Assembly: GCA_028023455.1 (NCBI GenBank) | Contig: JAQFVV010012477.1 | Coordinates: forward strand, 308,001 to 372,000 | Direction: 5' to 3' | DNA: 64,000 nucleotides | Source: Epiperipatus broadwayi | Lineage: Eukaryota; Onychophora; Udeonychophora; Euonychophora; Peripatidae | Shown: positions 38,691-50,734 of the stretch, piece after piece | How the letters are laid out: the number at the start of each line of letters is the position of its first letter | How positions within the stretch are numbered: position 1 is the stretch's first letter | The notes under the pieces: generated by a model | What the model saw: only the letters and a program-made list of their open reading frames with translations | Database searches by the model: none | What the model was told of the DNA's origin: nothing | Position numbers and translations under genes: made by a program

Positions 38691-40644
38691 TTATTTAAAA
38701 TGGACAATTATTGAAAATCCAAAGTCAAATCTCTCTATTTAATATAGTTAACATTTAGTATACTGAATAAATGGGTTAATTATATATATATATATATTGA
38801 AATTGTACATTTCTTTGGAATATATTTCATTTCTGTATGAATTAAGTAAATGTATATAATTTTTTTATTAATTTAAAATGTGTAATCTTTAATATTTTAA
38901 AATATTGAATTATTATTATTAATTTAAAGACATTAGATATTATTTTATAAATAAAAATTGATTTTATTAAATGATAACATAAAAACATCAAGTTTTAAAT
39001 TTAAAAATATTAATTTTAAAAAATTGACAATTTGTTTTAAATAATTTTAAAATTGACTATAGATTTATTTACTGATATATTCACAAGTAACAGAGAATGA
39101 TTTCTTATCAAGAATACTGTTTTGATCATGCAAATATAATCATCAGCTGCTGAATTTAAAAAATATATTAGATTTTAAACTCTCAAAATGAACATATAAA
39201 TAAAGTTTTTATCCCAAGAATTTGGGAACCAAATCTCTAAATTACTGCTTGTTTTCATTTATCTTAAATAGGATTACCTCATAATCATCATCAGTTTCAA
39301 AATCACAATACTTTTTACTTTATTTAGGTCTATCTTTTATATTTCAAATGAAGCGTCATAAAAGAGAAATTGTCTGCTGTATTTATAATTTTGCAGAAAG
39401 ACATTTAAGTTCATTTACTGGCAAATGAGTTAAAATAAAAAAAAAACAGATTATATGTCTATTAAATGTTTTGTTTAATTTAATATAAATATTATTTTAT
39501 ATAAATAATTTTTTGCAGATATTATGTTATTTTAAATTGTCAATTCTTAAATATTGGATTGATCACTATGTGCATAATTATCAAAGCTATATACAAATAA
39601 TATTTTCAAAGTTTTTAAATATAATGTTAAAAAATAAGACAGATACCATAAATGATAGCATATTTCATTTAATAAATATCATATTTTTAGTACAGATTAT
39701 GCAATATATAATCTGTGTTATTTAATGATATTTATAAAATTTTAAATAATGAATTTTAAATAGTAATAAAGTGAATGACTTATGTGATCAAGTCAAAACA
39801 TTGGTATATCAATATTTAAATTTTTTAACATCGATGAGCCCACAAAATATGTCTTTTATATATGCAACCCATGAACATCTTCATATCAACATATATATAT
39901 AGGATTTGACTGATAGTGTATGTATTGAAAATTGGGATATTAATGATATGTTAACTTGATATTATTGGGAAGTAAGAATTATAAATTCATGATGTCTTTA
40001 TTTTGTAATGATTTTGTTTTATAGTGAATACTTTCTTAAGCATGGATAATATTTATGACTTTATAAATAATATGGCAATAATGAAGAAATAAGGTTTAAA
40101 TATTTTATGTATGAAGTTTTTAGAATTTCATCCATTGCTTAATTGTATAGCCCTCAGTACATAGGTTACTGTGATACTAGCTATTGAGATAAGGATAGCT
40201 TGTTTTGTTCTGGCAATGTCTCAGATTGTTGAACATACATGTGCTTATTAATGTTAATGTATTAATTTAGATATCGTTATTTTTTTTTCTTAAATAAATT
40301 ATTTTATTTAATAATAAATTTTGTTTTTTCATCATTGATTATTACTTGAATTGTAAAATATTAATGTGCAAAATTAATAGGTATCTGAATGTAACTTATA
40401 CTAGATACACTTGTCTTTTATTTTAAAATTTATTATTAGTTGGAATAGTTTCATTTTGTAATTAATAACTTCTTAAGATTTGTTTGTAATTGTGACTTTG
40501 CTAGTGAACCTAACCTTTTTCTTTGGTATTTTTTTATATTAGTTAATAATATTAAATTACAATTTGTTATAGGAAGAAGTCTACATTTATTATTTAATGG
40601 TGCATTCTATTAAAATTACATATGAAACTATTAATCCATTACTT

Positions 40645-40675
<31 letters not shown>

Positions 40676-41565
40676 AATGTTTGAGTAAGAAAAAGTCAAG
40701 TAAAAATTCTGATGATTCTGATTTAAGAAGACAATCAAACAGATTCTACTGATAATGGTAAACTTAAATATTTTTATTATGAATGTCAAAACATGTCCTA
40801 GCATGGAATAAAGCACTATGTGATTGTTTTATATTTAAAAGCAAACTTTTTATTCTATTTTAGTTAGTCATTCATTATAAATTTTAATAATCAATAGATA
40901 TTTATTAAATCACTATTGTCCTATGAGCATTACTACAGCGGTAGATTTGCAGATGCTAGAGATTAAGCTACTTGAATTGTGGCTAAGTATTGTTATTTAC
41001 AAGGTTCAAACTTCTTATGAAGTGTTGAAAGTAATCCATTCCTATAACATTAAACTTATATCCAATAATATCCTGATATATATTGTTATTCTTATTTTAC
41101 CTTACAACCTTCATTAGTGAGGAATTTGAACATAGATATAGTGCAACTGGATTTTTTCTACTTAGCAACTAACCTATACATTTTTATATTCTGTCAAGAT
41201 AATCTATATTTCAAACACACAATTATGTTTGTATCAAAGATAGCTCATTTGCGTAGATACATATACCTGATACCTGATTCATAACATTTAGATGCTCTTG
41301 AATTTTAGGTTGGTATCATGATAAGATAAAAATGAGTTGAAGATGCTGCTGGTTGAATAGCTATCACAAACAAAAAAATCTAGATTCATTAGATTCGGAT
41401 TCAAAACTTTTTATTGATGAAAGCAGACAATCCTGAAATATTAAAAAGATAGTATTGCACCTAGAATTTAATAAGCACTACTTTTAATATCTATACAGAA
41501 AAAGAATCAGAATTAAAACCAATTCTTATTTTATGTTGCACTTCAAGTATACAATAGTCAAATAT

Positions 41566-41567
<2 letters not shown>
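38691..41567. other. No gene seen
   Basis: Very A+T-rich. AT/TG tract at 40647-40675. The frames at 39513-39725 and 40923-41117 have no recognised motif. Confidence 0.6.

Positions 41568-41628
<61 letters not shown>
41568..41628. repeat. (TA)n microsatellite, ~60 bp
   Basis: Uninterrupted TA dinucleotides immediately outside the left terminal repeat of the PLE at 41.6-43.6 kb. Confidence 0.97.
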
Positions 41629-41630
<2 letters not shown>

Positions 41631-41858
41631 AGCAACAAAGATTACAAATTATAAAATTATTATATAAAAGCCTTTTTCAGCAAATTATGTTTTTTTGCCC
41701 TTTTCAATATGTCTCCACGATTTAAAGCACATACAGCAACATCTATATCAATACATGAAAAAAGACAGATAAACAAATGGATATCTACACAATCTATTAT
41801 GTGATTTTTTTTTCCTCAATTCTACTACAAAATTACTCTGTTATATATATATTGAATG
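41629..41858 (-). repeat. Inverted terminal repeat (left) of PLE lineage 2
   Basis: Reverse complement of 43362-43591 with modest divergence. Shared landmarks are CAAGCAACAAAGATTACAAA at the outer end and TTCTACTACAAAAT at the inner end. Inverted as well as direct terminal repeats are a known peculiarity of Penelope-like elements. Confidence 0.88.
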
Positions 41859-41880
41859 GATATATATCCACATTTATTAA

Positions 41881-43302
41881 TTAATTAACTATCCATTCTT
41901 TATCCATTAACCACTTATTATTTAACTTAATAGATGTTTTGTATATATTCATACAGTTGTTTTTATTATACATGATGTAGTTTGTTTCATATATTTTACA
42001 TCTATTAACATTTTTAATATAATCAAGAACACTTATATTATCAATACAATTTATTTTATGTCTGTACTGCAAATAATGAACATATAACACAGATCTATCA
42101 TCTTTCCTAGCAATAGCATCATTGTGTTCTTTAGCTCTTTCTCCCAATTGCTTTGACGTCTGGCCATAGTAAATCATATTACAAAAATTACATCTAATTT
42201 TATAAACCATTCCTCTCTTATATTTTATATCATCTTTCATCCTACAATTAGTTATCAATTTATCCAAATTTTTGCTATTAGCCCATCCCACATTAATATT
42301 TTTATCTATATAATTTTTACTTTTTTTATTTAATATATTATATACACTAGGCAAATATGAAATTTTTATCCACTTCTTTTGTTTATTAGTCCTACATCTA
42401 TTATTATTTGTGCTATTTACTCCATGTTGTCAAAATATATTGTCAATACTACACGTTGCATATCTATATCCCATATATGTTTGTTTAAATTTATCCTTCT
42501 GTAACATAGCAATATTTCTATCTGTATTAAATCTATCGTTCTTATATTTAAAATTCTTAATTACACTCATCTTTTGTATCCATGGTTGTTTTGAATCAAA
42601 TGATATAATTTTCCTTAATTTATAATCTTTAATAAAATGCTTAATTATAATATCATTATTTTGATTTAAAATAATTTCAATATCTAAATACCTTATTTCA
42701 TTATCAATTTTTTTCATAGTAAACCTAATATTATCAACATTATTATTAAATTGTTTATATAATTTATTTATTGCCCTCTTATTACCAATTATCAAACTAT
42801 CATCTACATATCTAAAATAATGTAGTACTTCTTTTTTAAGTATACTGTCTTTTATAATATTGATTTCCATGTCATTAATGAACATAGATGCCATAATCCC
42901 ACTAATCGTGCATCCCATTACCCATCCCTTATTTATACTCCAATATTCATTATTATATTTAAAATATAAACTATTATTTATTAGGTTCAATGCTTCATTT
43001 ATAATACTAATTATGCTATTATCATTGATATATAGAGATAAAGCCTTTATGATGATGCTAATGCTTTTAATTCTAGGGATACTAGGGTACATCGATTCTA
43101 TGTCCATCACAAAGATACTGTGGTTTCTATTTATATTCATCATATTTAATTTATCAATAATAGCCTCTGTATTTTGTATACAATATTGTCCATAACCAAT
43201 AATATCAGCTATCCATTTGTTTAAATATTTACAAAATTTATGTAAAATGAAATTGCTAAAATTAAACAATAATCTTAAAGGGTTATCTTCCTTATGCGTT
43301 TA
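41881..43302 (-). pseudogene. Penelope-like element, RT + GIY-YIG endonuclease (lineage 2), 5'-truncated
   Basis: The minus-strand frame runs from about 43299 (HKEDNPLRLLFNFSNF, the KTHK..PLRPI motif region). It continues through FVMDIESMYPSIP (RT motif A, D kept), NKGWVMGCTISGIMASMF (motif B, with SP changed to SG), FRYVDDSLIIG (active site, intact YVDD) and IRYLDIEI. A single in-frame TGA at 42432-42430 interrupts, and the same frame continues 25 codons later as the GIY-YIG domain: GMVYKIRCNFCNMIYYGQTS, with paired cysteines, GERAKEH and a late E in YETNY. The catalytic RT aspartates are intact. The 5' part of the RT domain and the N-terminal region are missing. Inverted terminal repeats flank the coding part. 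Confidence 0.9.
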
Positions 43303-43361
43303 TCTTACAAAATATATATGGGTTCTCATATGAATTAGGATATAAAGAATAATATTGATTA

Positions 43362-43591
43362 TTCAATATATATAACAGAATAATTTTGTAGTAGAATTGA
43401 GGGGGAAAAAATCACATAATAGATCGTGTCAGATATCCATTTGTTTATCTGTCTTCTCTCATGTATTGATATAGATGTCTCTGTATGTGCTTTAAATCGT
43501 GGAGACATATTGAAAAGGGCAAAAAAACATAATTTGCCGAAACAGGCTTTTATATAATAATTTTATAATTTGTAATCTTTGTTGCTTGTAT
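43362..43591 (+). repeat. Inverted terminal repeat (right) of PLE lineage 2
   Basis: Partner of 41629-41858. It lies just upstream of the truncated coding region in transcriptional terms, so the element is a truncated body between two opposed copies of the terminal sequence. Confidence 0.88.
43510..43543 (+). ncRNA. Weak hammerhead-like hairpin in PLE2 terminal repeat
   Basis: TTGAAAA is followed by a strong hairpin (GGCAAA with TTTGCC) and GAAAC. Order and spacing mimic a hammerhead core, but the CUGANGA box is not conserved. The opposite repeat (41669-41711, minus) has the same layout with GAAAA. Either a decayed ribozyme or a coincidence of a conserved hairpin. Confidence 0.3.
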
Positions 43592-44454
43592 ATATGTATT
43601 TTTAAACATATTTGACTATTGTATTTTAATATCTAATAATTTCTAAGTTTTATGTTAGGTAGCATATCTGATATAAAATGAATATGCTGGTAAAATGTGA
43701 TATTTATTGTGGATTTCTATTAAAAAACATTTGGTATCATGTGACAATTTTTGTTGTTTTATCTTTAATGTGGTTTTAATAAAAGTAATATGACTAAATT
43801 TTAAATGAAGCAAGAACAATAAATCAATATTTATGTTAAAATTAACAGATTTTCTTAAATGTTTTCTAATAGAAAACAATGTATTCCCAATACGTTCATT
43901 GAGTTAAAAAATATATAATCGTTTTGATTCAGTATCCAAAGAAGTATAACAAATACATGAATATTAGTATAATATGTTTTTTATATTTTTAAATCTTGCA
44001 AACTTGATTAATCAATATTATTATGAACCCTTCATTTATTATGTATAAATAAATAGACATCCGTTGAAAAATGATTATTTGTTGGACATTTGTGTTGGTA
44101 TATAGACCATTTAATTAAATAAACAGTTCCAAAAGCAATTGTTACATTACCAATAGATATTTAGCTAAATCTAAAGAGAAAAATTCTTTATAGCTTATAG
44201 GAATCTTCAAGATGGTGTATCAAGAAATTTAAAAATATTTTCTCATTAATTTATTTGCATGACTATAGTTTCTTATGAAAATTTAAGTTCTTTATATATA
44301 TGATATTTGCAAATGATAAAAATTTAGGAGGTAAATAATAAATATTTAAAATAACTATCTACTTACTTCTCTGTATAAAATTTATTTATATTGCAAACAG
44401 GCAAAGAAACAATTCAAAACTGGCATCATTGACTGAAATCATACTAACTATTAA
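43592..44454. other. No gene seen
   Basis: A+T-rich; the minus-strand frame at 43879-43655 has no recognised motif. Confidence 0.55.
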
Positions 44455-45295
44455 TGTAATATATAAGGGATTCAAAGTCAGACTTTCACATGACTCTCAG
44501 CTCTCCATGCTATCTTCCATATTGCTGACCAACCTGATCATACCACATTGAAAAGATAAATAATCACCAATATACATATTTCATGCTAAAGCAGCAATCA
44601 TCAGTTGGTCCAGATTACTATCTCCACACATATATACAATCAGTGCTCAGCTTTATATTAAGATAGCCAATCTTCATACTTTAATGGACATGCTTCAAAC
44701 TACTCCAACCCACAACTCTTCAGCCATCCATTTCATTGAAAATCTGATGATGGAATGTTCAAAGCCCCCGTTAGTGCCAAAGTTGTCATCTTACCCATGT
44801 TGACCATTTAGTCATTCTGACCCCTCATGTACTGGAGAATAATACATATTAAAAACATAGTGTGTTAAAGATCTGCCCATCCTTTGCATATGTATGTAAA
44901 TGGATTATTCTCCTGTACATGAGGGTTCAGAATGCCTAAATGGTCAACATGGGTAGGATGACAACCTTAGTACTAATGAGGGCTTTGAACATTCTATCAT
45001 CAGATTTTTAATAAAATAGATGGCTGAATAGTTGTGGGTTGGAATAGTTTGAAGCCTGTCTGTTAAAGTATGAAGATTGGCTATCTTAATATAAAGCTGA
45101 GAATTGATTGTATATATGTATGGGGATGGTAACCTGGACCAACTGATGATTGCTGGTTTAGCATAAAATGCATATATTGGTGATTATTTATCTTTTCAAC
45201 ATGTATATGATCAGGTGGGTCAGCAATATGAGATGGCATGGAGAGCTGAGAGTCATGTAAAAGTCCGAGTTCGAATCCCTTATATATTATATTAT
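44455..45295. mobile_element. Large foldback (~840 bp) with tRNA-like arm ends
   Basis: The left arm (about 44455-44846) and the right arm (about 44893-45295) are near-complete reverse complements around a ~45-nt loop. Each arm's outer end carries a box B-like GAGTTCGAATCCC (right copy 45267-45279, mirrored at about 44468-44480). A box A-like TGATCAGGTGGG lies about 60 nt inward (about 45208-45219), followed by a TATATATTA tail, so each arm looks like a tRNA-derived SINE unit. Other copies are at 31.0 kb (half) and 38.3 kb (decayed foldback). Alternatives are a MITE that captured a tRNA, or two SINEs inserted head to head. No ORF of note. Confidence 0.8.
45206..45280 (+). promoter_or_regulatory. 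tRNA-like Pol III box A/box B pair (foldback arm)
   Basis: Box B GAGTTCGAATCCC (45267-45279) fits the GGTTCGANNCC consensus well. The box A-like TGATCAGGTGGG (45208-45219) is weaker. The spacing of about 59 nt agrees with a tRNA-type promoter. Confidence 0.5.
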
Positions 45296-45924
45296 ATATG
45301 TGCAAGTGTGTGCAAGCCTGTACAGTGTACTAATTTACTTACTATTAATAATATTTGTCTGACCTACTTACAAAAACCAAATATAAAACAGCTTTTTGTT
45401 TATTATTTTATACCAGGTAATGGTTGATATCAGATATAAATACTTTATATATGTAAAAATTTGATATAATTCAAAAGTAAATAAATCTCCAAAAATTCAG
45501 TTTCCATCATAAGTTTTCAATTAATTGTTGTCGGCTTATATCATAAGTGAAATTTTTCTAGAAAAATGCACTGAAAATCCTCTTAAACATTGAAAATTTA
45601 TATATATCTGCAAATGTATTCTAATTACATGTATAATCCTTAGTAGAATAGACTTATTTACTTGAGAAAATATTTAGAAAATTGTGATTTTTCCGGTTGT
45701 TTACCCATGCAAATGATTTATGCCTGACTTACAATTTTTATGTAATCTAAGATAAAAAAAACTAAAAAAAGTTACAATTTTGGATTAAATGTGACATAAA
45801 CAGTAACTATGAGATGAATAGATGTTTTAATTTCAGTTTTCAGTGGTTCACTATAGCAGAAATTATTCTAAAAATGTAAACAAACAACTATATATATATA
45901 TATATATAGGAACAGATAAAGAAA
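45296..45924. other. No gene seen
   Basis: A+T-rich sequence, (TA)n at 45891-45908. Confidence 0.55.
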
Positions 45925-46980
45925 GATAATGACAAACTTTCTATACAGTAGTGCCACCCAATATGAGCCAAAGTAATCAATGAACACAAGAAAATTTGTG
46001 CATAAAATCGTTATCTAGTGCTTACTCAATATCCCCAGACTAGTTTCTAGATTGTAGCCATCAGTGAGGAGCCATGGCTCTGAAAGCACTGCACCTAGAT
46101 TTTAAGATGTAAGTAACCCTCCAGTAGCCACTTTTTACTTTTTAATTAACTATAAAGCTATGATTCCAAAATGAAAACAGATGTTTTCAATCTAAGCCCA
46201 TTTGCTTGTATAGTCATGTAGATCTGAATCCTGTTCAGTATCTATACATTTTGATGTCTTTGGTTTTTTAATAATCATAGTTGCTAATATCACATGGGAA
46301 GACATGGTAATAAACCATTAAACATCACATGATCATCATTTCCTATACTTATACAAGTTGTTAAAACATTGATAATCTTTTTATAAAGTAAGCTGAGAAT
46401 ATTCAGTGAGTAGGCAGGGATTTTCTTGCATATATTGATTACTATGGCTTGCACTGAATGGCACTACTGTATGGAAAGATTGTCACTGTTTTAGAAACTT
46501 ATGTAAGCAGATAAAATGCTGAACAGGTGATGTTTAGTGGTTAAAAACTATATCTGCCTATGAGATGATGGTAAATGTGATTATTAAAGAACCAAAGACA
46601 CCAAAATAGATTGATACTGAATTAGGGTTAGTTATATGTGACTGTGCAAGCAAATAAGTTTTAGCAAAACAACTGTTTATATTTGGGCTCATAAACTTTT
46701 ATTTAGCTCAAAATGTAAAATTGATTAATGGAGAGTTGCATTAGATTAAAAAATCTAGGTTAGTGCTGTCAGATCCAAGGCTTTTCATTACTAAAAACCA
46801 CAAACTAAAAATTAATTTTGGAGTATTGGATGAGTAGGCATGAGGTAGGAATTTTATGCACAAGCCTTCTTGCATCCATTGATTACAATTGCTTGCAATG
46901 TGTGGCACTACTTTATTGAGAATTTGTCACTGTTTTAACAGTTTGTTTAAGCATAGAATGTGATGATCATGTAAAGCAGA
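45925..46980. repeat. Nested foldbacks of repeat family U
   Basis: An outer pair is formed by a plus-oriented U segment (45925-46155) and a minus-oriented one (about 46830-46980). Between them lies a second foldback (about 46160-46376 against about 46420-46700). Its outer arm parts carry GATGTCTTTGG and its complement, and its inner parts are again family U (ACATCACATGATCATCATT). A single U copy is at 1150-1450. The simplest reading is one element inserted into, or rearranged within, another of the same family. No coding capacity. Confidence 0.7.
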
Positions 46981-47603
46981 GAGGAAGTTCTCAAAAACAA
47001 TAAAAATTGGTGGGGGGGGGGAATTTTAAATTATTATGCGATGAATTCAAACTCTTACACACATACATAGTATATTAAATTATATTAAATTATTTATAAA
47101 TATATTTGTAGAAATATAGCAATATATTAATTATACACTTGTATTTATTGCTTATAGCTTAAATAAATTTATTTTTAAAGAAATATATATATTTTAAAAA
47201 TTAATCCAATTAACACTTTTAGTTAAATAGTTTATCAAAAAAAAAAATGTAGCTGAATTAAAAGCAATTAGCATATATGTATTATATTTTTAAGATATTC
47301 TTTTATTTAAAAAAAAAAAAAATACTTGCAATGTTTATAAATTGCAAATTCGTAAAAAGACCGAAGATTGGATTCTTTAAATCCAATAACAATCTAAATT
47401 AGGAACATGTTTATTAGAATAGAAATTAAAGATTAAGATTGTTTTGTTTATCATTACAGATAATAATAGAATTAATTTAGTTTTTTTATCTATTTATTTT
47501 ACTTAGTCATTAAGAATCAATTATATATGTTCCAACAAATATAGGAAATAAAATATTAATTACATTTAATTCTGAAATATTCTAAAAATAAAAAGAAGTC
47601 TAC
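46981..47603. other. No gene seen; G9 run
   Basis: A run of G occurs at about 47012-47020; otherwise A+T-rich. Confidence 0.55.
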
Positions 47604-48175
47604 TGTTATAAAGAATGAGGATTGGCAATTCCTCAACAAGCTTTGTGATAAATGCTTAGCAGGAGAAAGCATTTAAAATATCTCTGTCAGGAACCCCTCC
47701 CAAAACCCCTGACCATGGTTTCGTGCTTTGGCACTCCTCAGAGAGGTGTCAGGGTAGGTTCAGACACTAGATCTAAAAATACCAACCCAAAGCCAGCATT
47801 TAACTAAAAGTTATCTATTGAGTGGAAAATCTGAAAATTTCAGACACCTACATGTCTTCAAACCCAGCTATTCAACTCAAATAGCTTCCATATAGCTATT
47901 TGAGTTGAATAGCTGGGTTTGAAGACATGTAGGTATCTGTAATTTTCAGATTTTCCACTCAATAGATAACTTTTAGTTAAATGCTGGCTTTGGGTTGGTA
48001 TTTTTAGATCTAGTGTCTGAACCTACCCTGATACCTCTCTGAGGAGTGCCAAAGCATGAAACCATGGTCAGGGGTTTTGGGAGGGGTTCCTGACAGAGAT
48101 ATTTTAAATGCTTTCTCTGGCTAAGCATTTATCATAAAGCTTGTTGAGGAATTGGCAATCCTCATTGTTTATAAC
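47604..48175. repeat. Near-perfect ~570-bp palindrome, ~280-bp arms
   Basis: The left arm (47604-47885) and the right arm (about 47895-48175) are reverse complements with only a handful of mismatches, around a ~9-nt loop at CTTCCATAT. The sequence is GC-richer than its surroundings (CCTCCCAAAACCCCTGACCA near 47696). No ORF. A decayed single arm is at 25585-25790. Such long arms and high identity point to a recent foldback transposon or an inverted duplication maintained by gene conversion. Confidence 0.92.
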
Positions 48176-48659
48176 TTACAAGTTTAAGAAAATAGGGTCA
48201 TGTGATCTATGACTGATATTTTGACTATTTAAAGTCTACTGTTAGTTAAATCAAGATGAGTTTTAGAGAGTTAAATTGGAGAGACCATGTGTTCATGGAA
48301 ATTGCAGATTGATGCAAAAAATAATAGAACATAGAAAATTTACAGGGGATTAACCAAAAAAATGTGTCCAGATTTATGATTAAATAAGTCCACCTAAAAT
48401 TTAATCTGCATAGCTTTTATTTTTATTTTTTTATAACTAATATTGGCTTCTATTGTAACCATAAATTATTCATTCGTCTACACGTATTTTCAATTCCATA
48501 TAAAAATTTTGAAAATGTAAATATATTAAAATTAAATGAAAACTAAGAAATATTCATCTATTTCATCCATAGATTAAAACACTTCATGACCAAGATTTAC
48601 TCATGTATTCACTCATCAATCTATATCTTTCAATGTTCTTTATTTTAATTAGAACACAA
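48176..48659. other. No gene seen
   Basis: A+T-rich with moderate G+C at 48230-48330; nothing recognised. Confidence 0.5.
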
Positions 48660-48812
48660 ACTTTGAATCCGCCGCAGATAATGGAATGATGCAATAATAG
48701 AGTGACAGACTTGTGACATCAAGACTATAGATGATAACCTAGCTTGACCCTTTTTGCTGTGAAACATCTTTCAACTTAAGAGCAATAAGCCAATTAATCA
48801 ATCAATCAATCA
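48660..48812 (+). repeat. Possible LINE/SINE 3' tail ending in (CAAT)n
   Basis: A GC-richer ~130-bp block ends in CAATCAATCAATCAA and passes straight into the (AAT)n array. Non-LTR elements of the RTE/CR1 type commonly end in such short tandem tails. No coding part or TSD was found, so the identification is tentative. Confidence 0.35.
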
Positions 48813-48925
<113 letters not shown>

Positions 48926-50734
48926 TTTTATTGATTATATCCTGCTTGAATTCTCTACGATTTATGCACATCTTTAGAGACTCACTGATACTAGCTAATT
49001 AAAGAAAACATTATAATCTCAGAACAAAGTATTACAATAAATAATAATCAAAATATAAATAAATAAAATTATTGATGACATTTGCTTTCTTTATGTTTTT
49101 TTGAATTTAATGGCTGTCTTGAGAAGTACTAAGGAATTAACCCAAAGTACTTTTGCAGATTGAAAGACTGTATATAATAGTTAACTGCCATTATATATAT
49201 ATAAAATTTAAAGAACATTTTAAAATTTCTCTTATATACCTGCATATTCACACTCTATACTAACTTTTGCTAATGTACATTGACTGAAATGGAATTATGT
49301 AAACAATTCTATAATATAAGTATTTGACTACAAAATGCCAAACCTAAGATATTAAAAGTTTTATGCCACAAATGTGTCATTTATGAAGACGAGATTAAAT
49401 ATTTTAAAGTTAATTTGAAAATAATGTATGTCATTCCATATCTTGATAAAATATTATTTGAGCCATGCATGAGATTCAATATTTATAGTTTCAACATTTT
49501 ATAAATTATATGTGATTATGGCTGAATTTTTTTACCTTATTTTTTTTTTTTTTATGAACAAGATTGGCTTAAAGACTGAATGGCTTAGCATTTTGTTTTT
49601 AGTATAATAATTATCATAGAGTTACATTATATTTTAAATACATTATTATTTTAACCATTATAAATAACATCCAGTCTCAACTAATATACCAAATGCTATT
49701 GATTAACCTTGGGCAACAACATTTTAAAATGACTCATCAAATGGAAGTAAGTTAAGCTTGCATTTATAATATATCATATATAAATACTTATATTTATTCT
49801 TTATAAAAAAAATTGCATTACTACATAGTATATATGCTATCTTAATATTCAGTGCAGCAATCCATAATGACATAGGTTTACAATTCCTTTTCTACCAGAT
49901 AAAATAAGCATTTTGCTTTTATGCTCTAATTGATATTCATGGAAGTTAAAAAAATACAGTGTTTATGCACAGACATGTGCATCTGTAAAACAATATTAAT
50001 TTGTTTTTAAACATTGTAGATTTATCAATATTGTATCTTAATGTACAATAAAGTCTTACCATATTCATAGTCAACTTAATTAATAATAAGGTTTAATAAT
50101 ATCATAGTATTAATAATAAACGAATTATTTCAATCATTCTACATATACTAATGTCTAGCATTCCTATGTCTACTTATTCATGTAATTTGTAAATAAATTA
50201 ATGTATGGAAAAATTATTTACTATAGTCATTTTTTTATTCATAGTTTCAAATATACATTTAAACATAATATTTTTATGCATTTTTATATGTATAACTCTA
50301 AAATTATGATATCATTAAGATTTATGATTTAAAGGATTTTATTGTTTTAAATGTTTCAATGTTACATCACTTTACTCTATAAAAGCATACTTAGGAAGAA
50401 AATAAAATTTGAAATAGGCTTACAATTAATAGTTTATAGAATTACTTAATCATATATATTAAATATTTACAAAATATTAAAAAAAAGAAACATTGTTATT
50501 TTTAACAATAAATCAAATTATTAGAGGTAGCATTCTAGTGTCTTTGATGCCTGTTGCATCATTAAGATTTAATCATTAATGTTGTGTTTAGCTAAATTTA
50601 CAGGTTTAATTCTAAACCAACAGACAAATGATGAAACTACTCAACAATTAATATGTATAATTTATTAGTGACAAAAATATACACACATGTAAGTAATAAA
50701 ACATAAAAATATGGTCTATACAATTTAATGCTGA
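48926..50734. other. No gene seen (apart from a single MITE arm)
   Basis: A+T-rich intergenic or intronic sequence. Confidence 0.55.
49106..49192. repeat. Single arm of the 11-kb MITE family
   Basis: It matches the right arm at 11143-11230, including GGAATTAACCCAAAGTACTT, TGCAGATT and TATATAATAGTT, with scattered differences. Confidence 0.65.

Noticed and set aside
42410-43195. Plus-strand frames across the PLE lineage 2 region
   Set aside because: Antisense shadows of the RT ORF; hydrophobic only because the RT is Asn/Asp/Lys-rich.
45081-45427. Two ~70-codon frames on opposite strands
   Set aside because: They lie in or beside the foldback arm and carry no motif.
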